64,000 nucleotides of DNA from Shewanella violacea DSS12. Lineage in GTDB: Bacteria > Pseudomonadota > Gammaproteobacteria > Enterobacterales > Shewanellaceae. The translations under genes and the position numbers were made by a program. Numbering within the stretch: position 1 is the stretch's first letter; every line of letters begins with the position of its first letter. This document shows, piece by piece, positions 56,448 through 64,000 of this stretch. The stretch lies in NCBI RefSeq assembly GCF_000091325.1, contig NC_014012.1:496001-560000 (forward strand), written 5' to 3'. Below the pieces are notes generated by a model. It did not search any database. It was not told the origin of the DNA and saw only the letters and a program-made list of their open reading frames with translations.

Positions 56448-56486
56448 GTCTGTTTTGTCAGATACTGAAAAGTTGGAAATATACGA

Positions 56487-57413
56487 GTGACTGAAGCAAG
56501 TTTACCAAAAATTATTACCCTAATGGGGCCTACGGCCTCAGGGAAAACGGCGCTGGCGATTGAGCTGGTTAAAGAGCACAATTGTGAAATTATCTCCGTC
56601 GATTCGGCTCTTATCTATCGTGGTATGGATATAGGCAGTGCAAAACCGACGGCAGAAGAGCTCGCGATAGCGCCCCACAGGTTGATCGATATACGCGACC
56701 CTTTGCAGAGTTACTCTGCAGCAGATTTTAGAACCGATGCGCTTAGAGAGATTGCCGATATTGTAAAGTCTGGCAAAACCCCCTTGCTTGTAGGGGGCAC
56801 CATGCTTTATTTTAAGGCTCTGTTAGAGGGGTTATCTCCCTTACCAGCAGCTGATGAAGTTATAAGGGCTGAGATTGCCGCTGAAGCACTGACCCATGGT
56901 TGGCAACATCTGCATGACGCATTAAAGCGAGTAGATCCAGTTTCGGCCGCGCGCATTCATCCTAATGATCCTCAACGATTATCCAGGGCGCTAGAGGTCT
57001 TTCGCATCAGTGGTAAAAGCATGACGGAATTGACCAAAATTAAATCACCTCCTTTGCCTTATGAGGTCATTCAATTTGCAATTTCACCGAAAGATCGAAA
57101 AGTGTTACATCTTTCTATAGAAGAAAGATTCAAATTGATGTTAAATCAGGGTTTCGTAGAAGAAGTTCAAAGCCTGAGGCAGAGGAATGATCTGCATTTA
57201 GATCTTCCTTCCATGAGGTGCGTAGGCTATCGGCAGTGCTGGGAGCATCTAGATGGTGACTACGACTATAATACTATGGTCGACAAGGGGATAATTGCTA
57301 CTAGGCAATTAGCTAAGCGTCAATTAACATGGTTAAGAGGGTGGTCTGAGTTAAATTGGCTAGAAACTGGGTTAGATTCGAATTTAACTAGTGTATTGCG
57401 ACATTGTCGCTAG
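56487..57413 (+). CDS. miaA: tRNA dimethylallyltransferase MiaA
   Basis: Adds dimethylallyl to A37 of tRNAs reading UNN codons; 308 aa. P-loop [31 protein letters not shown], and the C-terminal [11 protein letters not shown] and [15 protein letters not shown] are all present. It starts at GTG. It precedes hfq as in most gammaproteobacteria. Confidence 0.96.
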   Translation: MTEASLPKIITLMGPTASGKTALAIELVKEHNCEIISVDSALIYRGMDIGSAKPTAEELAIAPHRLIDIRDPLQSYSAADFRTDALREIADIVKSGKTPLLVGGTMLYFKALLEGLSPLPAADEVIRAEIAAEALTHGWQHLHDALKRVDPVSAARIHPNDPQRLSRALEVFRISGKSMTELTKIKSPPLPYEVIQFAISPKDRKVLHLSIEERFKLMLNQGFVEEVQSLRQRNDLHLDLPSMRCVGYRQCWEHLDGDYDYNTMVDKGIIATRQLAKRQLTWLRGWSELNWLETGLDSNLTSVLRHCR

Positions 57414-57493
57414 CTAATTCATCCTCGCTATATAATACTAAATCCAAACAAGAAAGTTATGTTGTATTAGTTTTATTACTTAATTATTAATAA

Positions 57494-57787
<294 letters not shown>

Positions 57788-57806
57788 TTGTTGAGGAGTA
57801 AGCTTT

Positions 57807-59105
57807 TTGTTTGATCGTTATGAGGCTGGTGAGAGTGCCGTTCTGGTGCATATTGACTTTGCCGATGAAGACCGTAGAGAAGACTTAGTCGAACTCAAGC
57901 TCTTGGTCGAGTCGGCCGGTGCTCAGCAAGTTGGTGTGATAACTACTAGCCGCCGCTCACCGGACCGAAAATTTTTCCTTGGTTCGGGAAAGGCTGATGA
58001 GCTAGCAGCTTTGGTCGCCGCGACAGAAGCAAATGTGGTGATTTTTAACCATGCGCTGAGTCCTGCACAAGAGAGAAATCTTGAGATGGTTTGCCAATGT
58101 AGGGTCCTAGACCGTACAGCACTCATCTTAGACATATTTGCCCAGAGAGCACGTACCTACGAAGGTAAGTTGCAGGTGGAGCTAGCGCAGTTACGCCACA
58201 TGTCGACTCGTCTTATACGAGGTTGGACTCATCTGGAGCGTCAGAAAGGTGGTATTGGCATGAGAGGCCCTGGGGAGACCCAGCTCGAGACTGATAGACG
58301 TCTACTCCGTGGCAGAATGGGCACCATCAATAAGCGTTTAGCGAAAGTAGATAAACAGAGAGAACAGAGTCGAAGAGCAAGAAGTCGCAGTGAGCAGCCT
58401 ACAGTTTCTTTAGTCGGTTATACCAATGCGGGTAAATCAACTCTGTTCAACTCACTTACAGTTTCAGATGTATATGCTGCGGATCAACTCTTCGCTACCT
58501 TAGATCCTACCTTGAGAAAGTTAGATCTACCGGATGGCGCGATTATCTTGGCCGATACCGTAGGTTTTATTCGTCACTTGCCCCATGATTTAGTGGCGGC
58601 ATTTAAGTCGACGTTACAAGAAACCCGCGAAGCGGATCTATTACTTCATATTGTCGATTGCCATGATGACAATATGGAGGATAACTTTGAGCAGGTTCAG
58701 TTGGTGCTCAAAGAGATAGGTGCCGATGAAATCCCACAATTGGTTGTCTGTAATAAGATAGATCTATTGGAGGATGTCAGCCCAAGGATTGATTATAACG
58801 ATGAAGGTGTCCCCACCAGAGTCTGGGTGTCGGCGCAGCAACAAAAAGGCTTAGATCAGCTCAAAGAGGCCATCAACCAAATAGTTGGTAGAGCAACTTT
58901 GGAGCTGACTTTACGCATTCCGGCAACTGCCGGACATTATCTTGGTCAGTTTTACCGACTCGATGCGATACAGCAGAAAGAGTTTGATGATCTTGGTGAC
59001 TGCATCTTGTCTGTGCGCTTACTGGAGGCCGACTGGCTCCGATTAGTGAAGCAGAGCCAAGGGGAGTTAGAGCACTTTATTGTCGAAGACGCGGCAGTAG
59101 AGTAA
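57807..59105 (+). CDS. hflX: Ribosome-splitting GTPase HflX
   Basis: GTPase that binds 50S and splits stalled ribosomes; 432 aa. The N-terminal HflX domain (RKFFLGSGKADEL) is followed by the GTPase domain with G1 GYTNAGKSTLFNSL, G3 DTVGFIRHLP and G4 NKIDLL. It starts at TTG with GAGGAG 8 nt upstream. hfq-hflX-hflK-hflC is the conserved order. Confidence 0.95.
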   Translation: MFDRYEAGESAVLVHIDFADEDRREDLVELKLLVESAGAQQVGVITTSRRSPDRKFFLGSGKADELAALVAATEANVVIFNHALSPAQERNLEMVCQCRVLDRTALILDIFAQRARTYEGKLQVELAQLRHMSTRLIRGWTHLERQKGGIGMRGPGETQLETDRRLLRGRMGTINKRLAKVDKQREQSRRARSRSEQPTVSLVGYTNAGKSTLFNSLTVSDVYAADQLFATLDPTLRKLDLPDGAIILADTVGFIRHLPHDLVAAFKSTLQETREADLLLHIVDCHDDNMEDNFEQVQLVLKEIGADEIPQLVVCNKIDLLEDVSPRIDYNDEGVPTRVWVSAQQQKGLDQLKEAINQIVGRATLELTLRIPATAGHYLGQFYRLDAIQQKEFDDLGDCILSVRLLEADWLRLVKQSQGELEHFIVEDAAVE

Positions 59106-59146
59106 TTTTTTAATCTGGTTTATTTCATATTCTTATGGAGTGCTAA

Positions 59147-60289
59147 ATGGCTTGGAACGAGCCCGGTAACAAGGGAAATAAAGACCCTTGGGGAAATAAA
59201 AGTGGTAACGATAAGGGACCACCAGATCTAGATGAAGTTTTTCGTAATCTTTCGAAGCGTTTCGGCGGTGGTAAAGGTAATGGTTCGGGACCTAAAGTTA
59301 GTTCTTTCGGCCTTATCATTGTCTTGGGCATAGCCGTTGTCGTATGGGGCCTTTCAGGTTTCTATACGGTAAAAGAAGCCGAGAAAGGTGTCGCTCTTAG
59401 ATTCGGTGAGTACATAGGCGAGGTCGATCCTGGTCTTCAATGGAAAGCGACGTTTATCGATCAAGTGTTCCCAGTCAATGTGAATACTGTTCGTTCAATT
59501 CCTGCCTCAGGCAGCATGTTGACGACAGATGAGAACGTAGTTTTGGTTGAACTTGACGTTCAATACCGAGTGACAAATGCATATAACTTCTTGTTCAGTG
59601 CAGTAGATGCGAATGAGAGCTTACGTGAGGCGACAGACAGTGCCCTGCGTTATGTTATTGGTCATAATAGTATGGACGATATCTTAACCACTGGCCGAGA
59701 TAAGATCCGTCGTGATACCTGGTCTGAAGTAGAGCGTATTATCGAGCCCTACAAGTTAGGTATTACCATAGTCGATGTCAACTTCCTGCCTGCTCGTCCA
59801 CCTGAAGAGGTTAAAGATGCCTTCGATGACGCGATTTCGGCACAAGAAGATGAACAAAGGTTCATTCGTGAAGCTGAAGCTTATTCCCGTGCTATCGAGC
59901 CTAAGGCTCGTGGTCAAGTTCAGCGCATGGAGCAGCAAGCCAAAGCTTACAAAGAACGTGAAGTCTTAGAAGCTACGGGTAAAGTCGCTAGGTTCAACCT
60001 CTTGTTACCTGAGTATAAGTCTGCACCGAAAGTGACACGTGATCGCTTGTACTTAGATGCTATGCAAATCGTATTGAGTGGTACCAGTAAGGTGCTAGTC
60101 GATTCTAAGAGTAGCAATAACATGATGTATCTTCCTTTAGATAAGTTGATGCAGAAGAGTCAGTCGAATGCTAAACCTAGAAGTGTAAACTCTAATTCTA
60201 CTACGAGTTCTTCTTATGGCTCTTCGACACATAGCAGCGTTCCGTTGGACACACGACCGACTCGTGGTGAACGTCAGGGGAGGAATTAA
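59147..60289 (+). CDS. hflK: FtsH protease modulator HflK
   Basis: SPFH-family inner-membrane protein that encloses FtsH with HflC; 380 aa. A Gly/Asn-rich N-terminus precedes one TM segment (about 53-73, FGLIIVLGIAVVVWGLSGFY), then the SPFH domain, a coiled coil with AEAYSRAIEPKARGQ, and a Ser/Asn-rich tail. GGAGTGCTAA precedes the ATG. hflC starts 2 nt after its stop. Confidence 0.96.
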   Translation: MAWNEPGNKGNKDPWGNKSGNDKGPPDLDEVFRNLSKRFGGGKGNGSGPKVSSFGLIIVLGIAVVVWGLSGFYTVKEAEKGVALRFGEYIGEVDPGLQWKATFIDQVFPVNVNTVRSIPASGSMLTTDENVVLVELDVQYRVTNAYNFLFSAVDANESLREATDSALRYVIGHNSMDDILTTGRDKIRRDTWSEVERIIEPYKLGITIVDVNFLPARPPEEVKDAFDDAISAQEDEQRFIREAEAYSRAIEPKARGQVQRMEQQAKAYKEREVLEATGKVARFNLLLPEYKSAPKVTRDRLYLDAMQIVLSGTSKVLVDSKSSNNMMYLPLDKLMQKSQSNAKPRSVNSNSTTSSSYGSSTHSSVPLDTRPTRGERQGRN

Positions 60290-60291
60290 TC

Positions 60292-61170
60292 ATGGGTAGA
60301 CTAATCGCGGTTATTTCCGCCGTGCTAGTGGCTGTGTTTTTATCGTCTATTTTGGTGGTTAACGAAGGTGAGCGAGCGATTGTTTCACGTTTCGGTAAGA
60401 TCCTAAAAGATGATGGTATCACTCGTATCTACGCACCTGGTTTGCACATCAAGATCCCTATGGTCGATAAGATCAAGTTTCTTGATTCACGTATCCAAAC
60501 TATGGATGGTGCAGCAGACAGATTCGTGACATCAGAGAAGAAAGATCTTATGGTCGACTCTTATGTGAAGTGGCGTATCAGGGACTTCGAGAAATATTAC
60601 TTATCAACTAACGGTGGCATCAAGGCTAACGCCGAGTCGTTACTTCAGCGCAAGATCAATAACGATCTTCGTACTGAGTTCGGTCGCCGTACGATTAAGG
60701 CTATTGTTTCAGGAAGTCGTGATGAGCTACAGCAAGATGCATTGAGAAATGCATCTGAGAGCGCGGCTGACCTAGGTATCGAAGTGGTTGATGTACGAGT
60801 CAAGCAGATTAACTTACCGGCTAATGTGAGTTCGAGTATCTATCAACGTATGCGTGCAGAGCGTACCGCGGTAGCGAAAGAGCACAGGGCACAAGGTATG
60901 GAGCAGTCTGAAATCATACGTGCAAAGACTGATGCTTCGGTGACTATCTTGTTAGCTCAGGCTCAACGTAAAGCGCTTGAGGTTCGAGGTGAAGGTGATG
61001 CGACTGCAGCTAAGATATATGCAGATGCATATGGCCAAGATCCTGAGTTTTATAGCTTCCTACGTAGTTTAGAGGCTTATAAGGGCAGTTTCCAAGGTGA
61101 TTCGAATGTTATGGTGCTTGAACCAGACAGCGATTTCTTCAAATATATGAAGAGCCCTTTAGGCAAATAA
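60292..61170 (+). CDS. hflC: FtsH protease modulator HflC
   Basis: SPFH partner of HflK, 292 aa. One N-terminal TM segment (about 4-22), then NEGERAIVSRFGKI, the SPFH domain, the ERTAVAKEHRAQGMEQSEIIRAKTD-like helix, and a C-terminal region ending MKSPLGK. GGGAGGAATTAATC precedes the ATG. It ends the operon with a strong terminator. In E. coli yjeT-purA follow; here petABC does. Confidence 0.96.
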   Translation: MGRLIAVISAVLVAVFLSSILVVNEGERAIVSRFGKILKDDGITRIYAPGLHIKIPMVDKIKFLDSRIQTMDGAADRFVTSEKKDLMVDSYVKWRIRDFEKYYLSTNGGIKANAESLLQRKINNDLRTEFGRRTIKAIVSGSRDELQQDALRNASESAADLGIEVVDVRVKQINLPANVSSSIYQRMRAERTAVAKEHRAQGMEQSEIIRAKTDASVTILLAQAQRKALEVRGEGDATAAKIYADAYGQDPEFYSFLRSLEAYKGSFQGDSNVMVLEPDSDFFKYMKSPLGK

Positions 61171-61188
61171 GCCTATTTGGATGAAAAG

Positions 61189-61212
61189 CCCGGCATATGC
61201 CGGGTTTTTTTT
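61189..61212 (+). terminator. Intrinsic terminator after hflC
   Basis: CCCGGCAT/ATGCCGGG perfect stem (61189-61204) followed by eight T residues. Confidence 0.93.
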
Positions 61213-61391
61213 GCTTTAAATTTATAACTCACTAATTTAGCATCATATCTTATTTGCTTTTTATCATTTATCTCTGCCTATTAATCTTTTTTTCTATAAT
61301 TTGATGACTATTTAATGTGCTGTGAAGCCTATTTTACTAACATCCTTAACTTTGTTATTCAATTTACTATGATCTGCTTCTAATTTTTGGC

Positions 61392-61397
61392 TATAAT
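61392..61397 (+). promoter_or_regulatory. Candidate -10 of the petABC promoter
   Basis: Perfect TATAAT about 100 nt before petA, in a 324-bp gap after the hflC terminator. The -35 at 17-bp spacing (ATGATC) is poor. A small stem TTGGG/CCCAA (61428-61443) lies in the leader. Confidence 0.4.
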
Positions 61398-61494
61398 AAG
61401 CCCTACCTCAAGGTTCATTTTTGAGTTTTGGGGTGAAACCCAACTTTAAAAATAATTTAAAACAAAAATTCCAACACTCTCTGGAGATAAGTGG

Positions 61495-62085
61495 ATGAGC
61501 AATGCGCCAGTCGATACCGGACGTCGCAGATTTCTGACCGCAGCAACCGCCGTAGTAGGTGGTGTAGGTGCCGTCGCTGTAGCGGTTCCTTTTATAAAGT
61601 CATGGAATCCGAGTGCCAAAGCGAAAGCTGCAGGTGCGCCGGTTGAAGTAAATATCAGTAAAATAGAGCCAGGTCAGTTGATCCGTGTTGCATGGCGTGG
61701 AAAACCTGTCTGGGTTGTACGTCGTACCAAAGAGATTTTAACTAATCTTGCAACACTCGACAGTCAACTTCGCGATCCAGCATCGGCAGAAGAGCAACAG
61801 CCTTCTTATGCTCAAAATGCGGTTCGTTCGATTAATCCGGAGTATTTTATCGCGGTGGGACTATGTACTCACTTAGGTTGTTCTCCTACCTATCTACCGG
61901 ATACGTTCAGTGAACAGGTTGAAGGTGTTCCTTCAGGTTTCTATTGTCCGTGTCATGGTTCTAAGTTTGATTTGGCTGGCCGCGTCTTCCAGGGTGTACC
62001 AGCGCCATTGAACTTAGTTGTTCCACCACATCAGTATATCGATGAAGGCTTAGTCATCATCGGTGTCGATCAAGGGGCAGCGTAA
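61495..62085 (+). CDS. petA: Ubiquinol-cytochrome c reductase iron-sulfur (Rieske) subunit
   Basis: Rieske subunit of cytochrome bc1, 196 aa. A Tat-type signal/anchor starts TGRRRFLTAATAVVG. The [2Fe-2S] ligands are in CTHLGC and CPCHGS, with the linking disulphide Cys present. GGAGATAAGTGG precedes the ATG. Its stop overlaps the petB start by 1 nt (TAATG). Confidence 0.97.
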   Translation: MSNAPVDTGRRRFLTAATAVVGGVGAVAVAVPFIKSWNPSAKAKAAGAPVEVNISKIEPGQLIRVAWRGKPVWVVRRTKEILTNLATLDSQLRDPASAEEQQPSYAQNAVRSINPEYFIAVGLCTHLGCSPTYLPDTFSEQVEGVPSGFYCPCHGSKFDLAGRVFQGVPAPLNLVVPPHQYIDEGLVIIGVDQGAA

Positions 62086-63299
62086 TGATTAAGAATTTAG
62101 TTGATTGGATCGATGCTCGCATACCTATGACGGCGACTTATAACCGTCATGTGGGTCAATATGCGACGCCAACAAACTTTAACTTTTGGTACTTCTTCGG
62201 CTCACTTGCCATGCTAGTTCTGGTTAACCAGTTACTAACAGGTATCTGGCTGACAATGAATTATGTGCCAACTGCCGAAGGTGCATTCGCGTCAATCGAA
62301 TACATCATGCGTGATGTTGAATACGGCTGGTTGCTGCGTTATATGCATTCCACCGGTGCCTCGGCATTCTTCGTAGTAATCTACCTGCATATGTTCCGTG
62401 GTCTTATCTACGGCTCTTACCAGAAGCCTAGAGAGCTACTTTGGTTATTCGGTATGCTTATCTTCCTCGTGCTAATGGCCGAAGCTTTCATGGGCTATCT
62501 GCTACCATGGGGGCAGATGTCATATTGGGGGGCTCAGGTTATTATCTCATTGTTCGGTGCCATCCCCTTTATTGGTGATGACCTGACATTGTGGATTCGA
62601 GGTGATTTTGTTGTCTCCGGCGCTACGCTAAACCGTTTCTTCGCTCTGCATGTTATTGCACTGCCTTTGGTCTTAGTTGTCTTAGTGTTCCTGCACTTGA
62701 TTGCCTTGCACGAAGTGGGCTCAAATAACCCAGATGGTATCGAGATTAAGAAGAATAAGGATGAAAATGGATGGCCAGTTGATGGTATCCCATTCCACCC
62801 TTACTACACAGTTAAAGACATTTTTGGAACCGCTGGCTTCCTGATTATCTTCTGTTACGTACTCTTCTTTATGCCTGAGGGTGGCGGTTACTTCCTCGAA
62901 GGACCAAACTTCGAAGCGGCTAACCCGATGAAGACACCTGAGCATATTGCACCGGTTTGGTATTTCACGCCTTTCTACGCAATATTACGTGCGATTCCCG
63001 ATAAGTTGATCGGTGTGATGGGCATGGGACTTGCGATTGCTGTACTGTTTGTGCTGCCTTGGTTAGATCGTTGTAAGGTTAAATCGATTCGTTACCGTAG
63101 TCTGACACATAAGCTGAACATAGCTCAGTTTGCTATTTCATTCATCATCCTTGGCTATTTAGGTGCGGTTCCTGCAACACCTGAGCTAACGATTGCAGCG
63201 CGTGTATTTACTCTGACTTACTTCGGTTTCTTCTTCTTCCTGTGGCTTTACAGCAAGAACGAGAAGACTAAACCTGTACCTGAGAGGTTGACTCACTAA
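62085..63299 (+). CDS. petB: Cytochrome b of the bc1 complex
   Basis: A 404-aa membrane subunit with eight TM segments and two b hemes. The His pairs on helices B and D are visible (HSTGASAFFVVIYLHMF and HVIALPLVLVVLVFLH), as is the Qo-site PVWYF.PFYAILR (PEWY-like; here APVWYF). Full length; translation coupled to petA and petC through TAATG overlaps. Confidence 0.97.
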   Translation: MIKNLVDWIDARIPMTATYNRHVGQYATPTNFNFWYFFGSLAMLVLVNQLLTGIWLTMNYVPTAEGAFASIEYIMRDVEYGWLLRYMHSTGASAFFVVIYLHMFRGLIYGSYQKPRELLWLFGMLIFLVLMAEAFMGYLLPWGQMSYWGAQVIISLFGAIPFIGDDLTLWIRGDFVVSGATLNRFFALHVIALPLVLVVLVFLHLIALHEVGSNNPDGIEIKKNKDENGWPVDGIPFHPYYTVKDIFGTAGFLIIFCYVLFFMPEGGGYFLEGPNFEAANPMKTPEHIAPVWYFTPFYAILRAIPDKLIGVMGMGLAIAVLFVLPWLDRCKVKSIRYRSLTHKLNIAQFAISFIILGYLGAVPATPELTIAARVFTLTYFGFFFFLWLYSKNEKTKPVPERLTH

Positions 63300-63997
63300 T
63301 GAAAAAATTACTTATTGCATTAGTAGCCTTAGTACCAACACTGGCTTTTGCTTCGGGTTCATCGGTACATCTTGAGAGTGCTAACATAGATCTCAATGAC
63401 ACTGAGTCATTACAACGTGGTCTTGACCTGTTCCAGCATAATTGTTCAGGTTGCCATAGCACTCAATATCAGAGATACATCCGAGTTGCGAATGACTTAG
63501 ATATTTCTCTCGATGACATGCGTGCTAAGTTCATGTTCGATGATGATGCTAAGCCTGGTGACTTGATGGAAAATGCTATTCCTGAAGAGGCTGCGGCTAA
63601 ATGGTTTGGTTCAACGCCACCGGATTTGACTCTAGTTGCCCGTGTGCGAGGTGAAGATTGGATCTACACTTACCTTAAAGGTTTCTATAAAGATGAGAAT
63701 CGTCCATTTGGCGTGAACAATATAGTGTTCCCGTCAGTGGGTATGCCTCATGTGTTGGAGCACCTTCAAGGCATCCCTGTTAAGCAAGAAGATGGTACGC
63801 TAGTTTCGACTGGTGGCTCTCTGAATGCCGAAGAGTATGACCAAGTGGTTCGTGATATCACGGGCTTCCTAGTCTACTCCGGCGACCCGGTAAAACTTGA
63901 GCGTGAAAGCTTAGGTTGGTGGGTAATGGGCTTCCTGTCTATCTTCTTCGTTCTGGCTTACTTGTTGAAGAAAGAATACTGGAGAGATGTACACTAA
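63299..63997 (+). CDS. petC: Cytochrome c1 of the bc1 complex
   Basis: A 232-aa c-type cytochrome. Signal peptide of about 18 residues (LAFA), heme motif CSGCH at C49-H53, axial Met probably in VGMPHVL, and a C-terminal TM anchor (WWVMGFLSIFFVLAYLL). It passes electrons from Rieske to soluble cytochromes c. The stop codon ends 3 bp before the edge, so the gene is complete. Confidence 0.97.
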   Translation: MKKLLIALVALVPTLAFASGSSVHLESANIDLNDTESLQRGLDLFQHNCSGCHSTQYQRYIRVANDLDISLDDMRAKFMFDDDAKPGDLMENAIPEEAAAKWFGSTPPDLTLVARVRGEDWIYTYLKGFYKDENRPFGVNNIVFPSVGMPHVLEHLQGIPVKQEDGTLVSTGGSLNAEEYDQVVRDITGFLVYSGDPVKLERESLGWWVMGFLSIFFVLAYLLKKEYWRDVH

Positions 63998-64000
63998 CCC

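Overview
This is a 64 kb stretch of ordinary gammaproteobacterial chromosome, most likely from a marine Shewanella. The evidence is motX beside rnr, a stand-alone CheX, the petABC cytochrome bc1 operon, the nudF-yqiB-cpdA-yqiA-parE block, a carboxypeptidase-regulatory-type TonB receptor, an S46 dipeptidyl-peptidase, DUF3392 and DUF2333 proteins, and Shewanella-like intergenic repeats. Species cannot be fixed from the sequence alone. I see no prophage, CRISPR array, intact insertion sequence or transposase. No computation or database search was run; family assignments rest on motifs and remembered family knowledge.

Layout. 0-8.3 kb: zapG (partial)/zapE divergent pair, rplM-rpsI, DUF2065-purA, motX, rnr, rlmB. 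8.3-11 kb: an accessory pocket splitting rlmB from rpsF, with dispersed repeats, a lone integron-type gene cassette ending in an attC-like site, a 151-bp tandem repeat and a DUF481 outer-membrane protein. 11.3-12.9 kb: rpsF-priB-rpsR-rplI. 13-19 kb: a TonB-dependent receptor and an S46 (DPP11-type) peptidase, both minus strand. 19-26 kb: dnaB, alr, an Omp85-like barrel, cheX, a prepilin-like protein and dusA. 26.2-27.4 kb: a four-gene membrane operon with a PspC domain behind a good sigma-54 promoter match. 27.5-30.5 kb: an enoyl-CoA hydratase/isomerase (minus), then a copper chaperone, DUF2333 and a beta-barrel protein. 30.7-40.7 kb: tolC (minus), nudF-yqiB-cpdA-yqiA, parE, a soluble glucose/sorbosone dehydrogenase-like protein and parC. 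40.7-49.5 kb: bfd with a Fur box, a D-2-hydroxyacid dehydrogenase, DUF3392, and the minus-strand rsgA-psd-EamA-mscM series. 49.6-51.5 kb: orn and a tRNA-Gly array. 51.8-61.2 kb: a helical hypothetical gene, then tsaE-amiB-mutL-miaA-hfq-hflX-hflK-hflC. 61.5-64 kb: petABC.

How the genes fit together. Most of the window is translation, replication and envelope housekeeping: ribosomal proteins, RNase R, RlmB, DusA, MiaA, TsaE and RsgA for RNA and ribosome maturation; PriB, DnaB, ParE/ParC and MutL for DNA; Alr, AmiB, Psd, MscM, TolC, HflKC and the sigma-54/PspC operon for the envelope; PetABC for respiration.

The most unusual parts are (1) the tRNA-Gly(GCC) array, where each of four intact tRNAs directly follows an 81-nt tRNA-like element and two are followed by a 101-nt tRNA-like copy with enlarged loops but retained stems; (2) the orphan cassette with attC-like site and no integrase; (3) the putative sigma-54 PspC operon; (4) a repeat family whose hairpin lies just after the stop codons of two outer-membrane protein genes in the same orientation; and (5) two junctions, rpsI|DUF2065 and hflC|petA, that look like the two halves of one rearrangement relative to other gammaproteobacteria.
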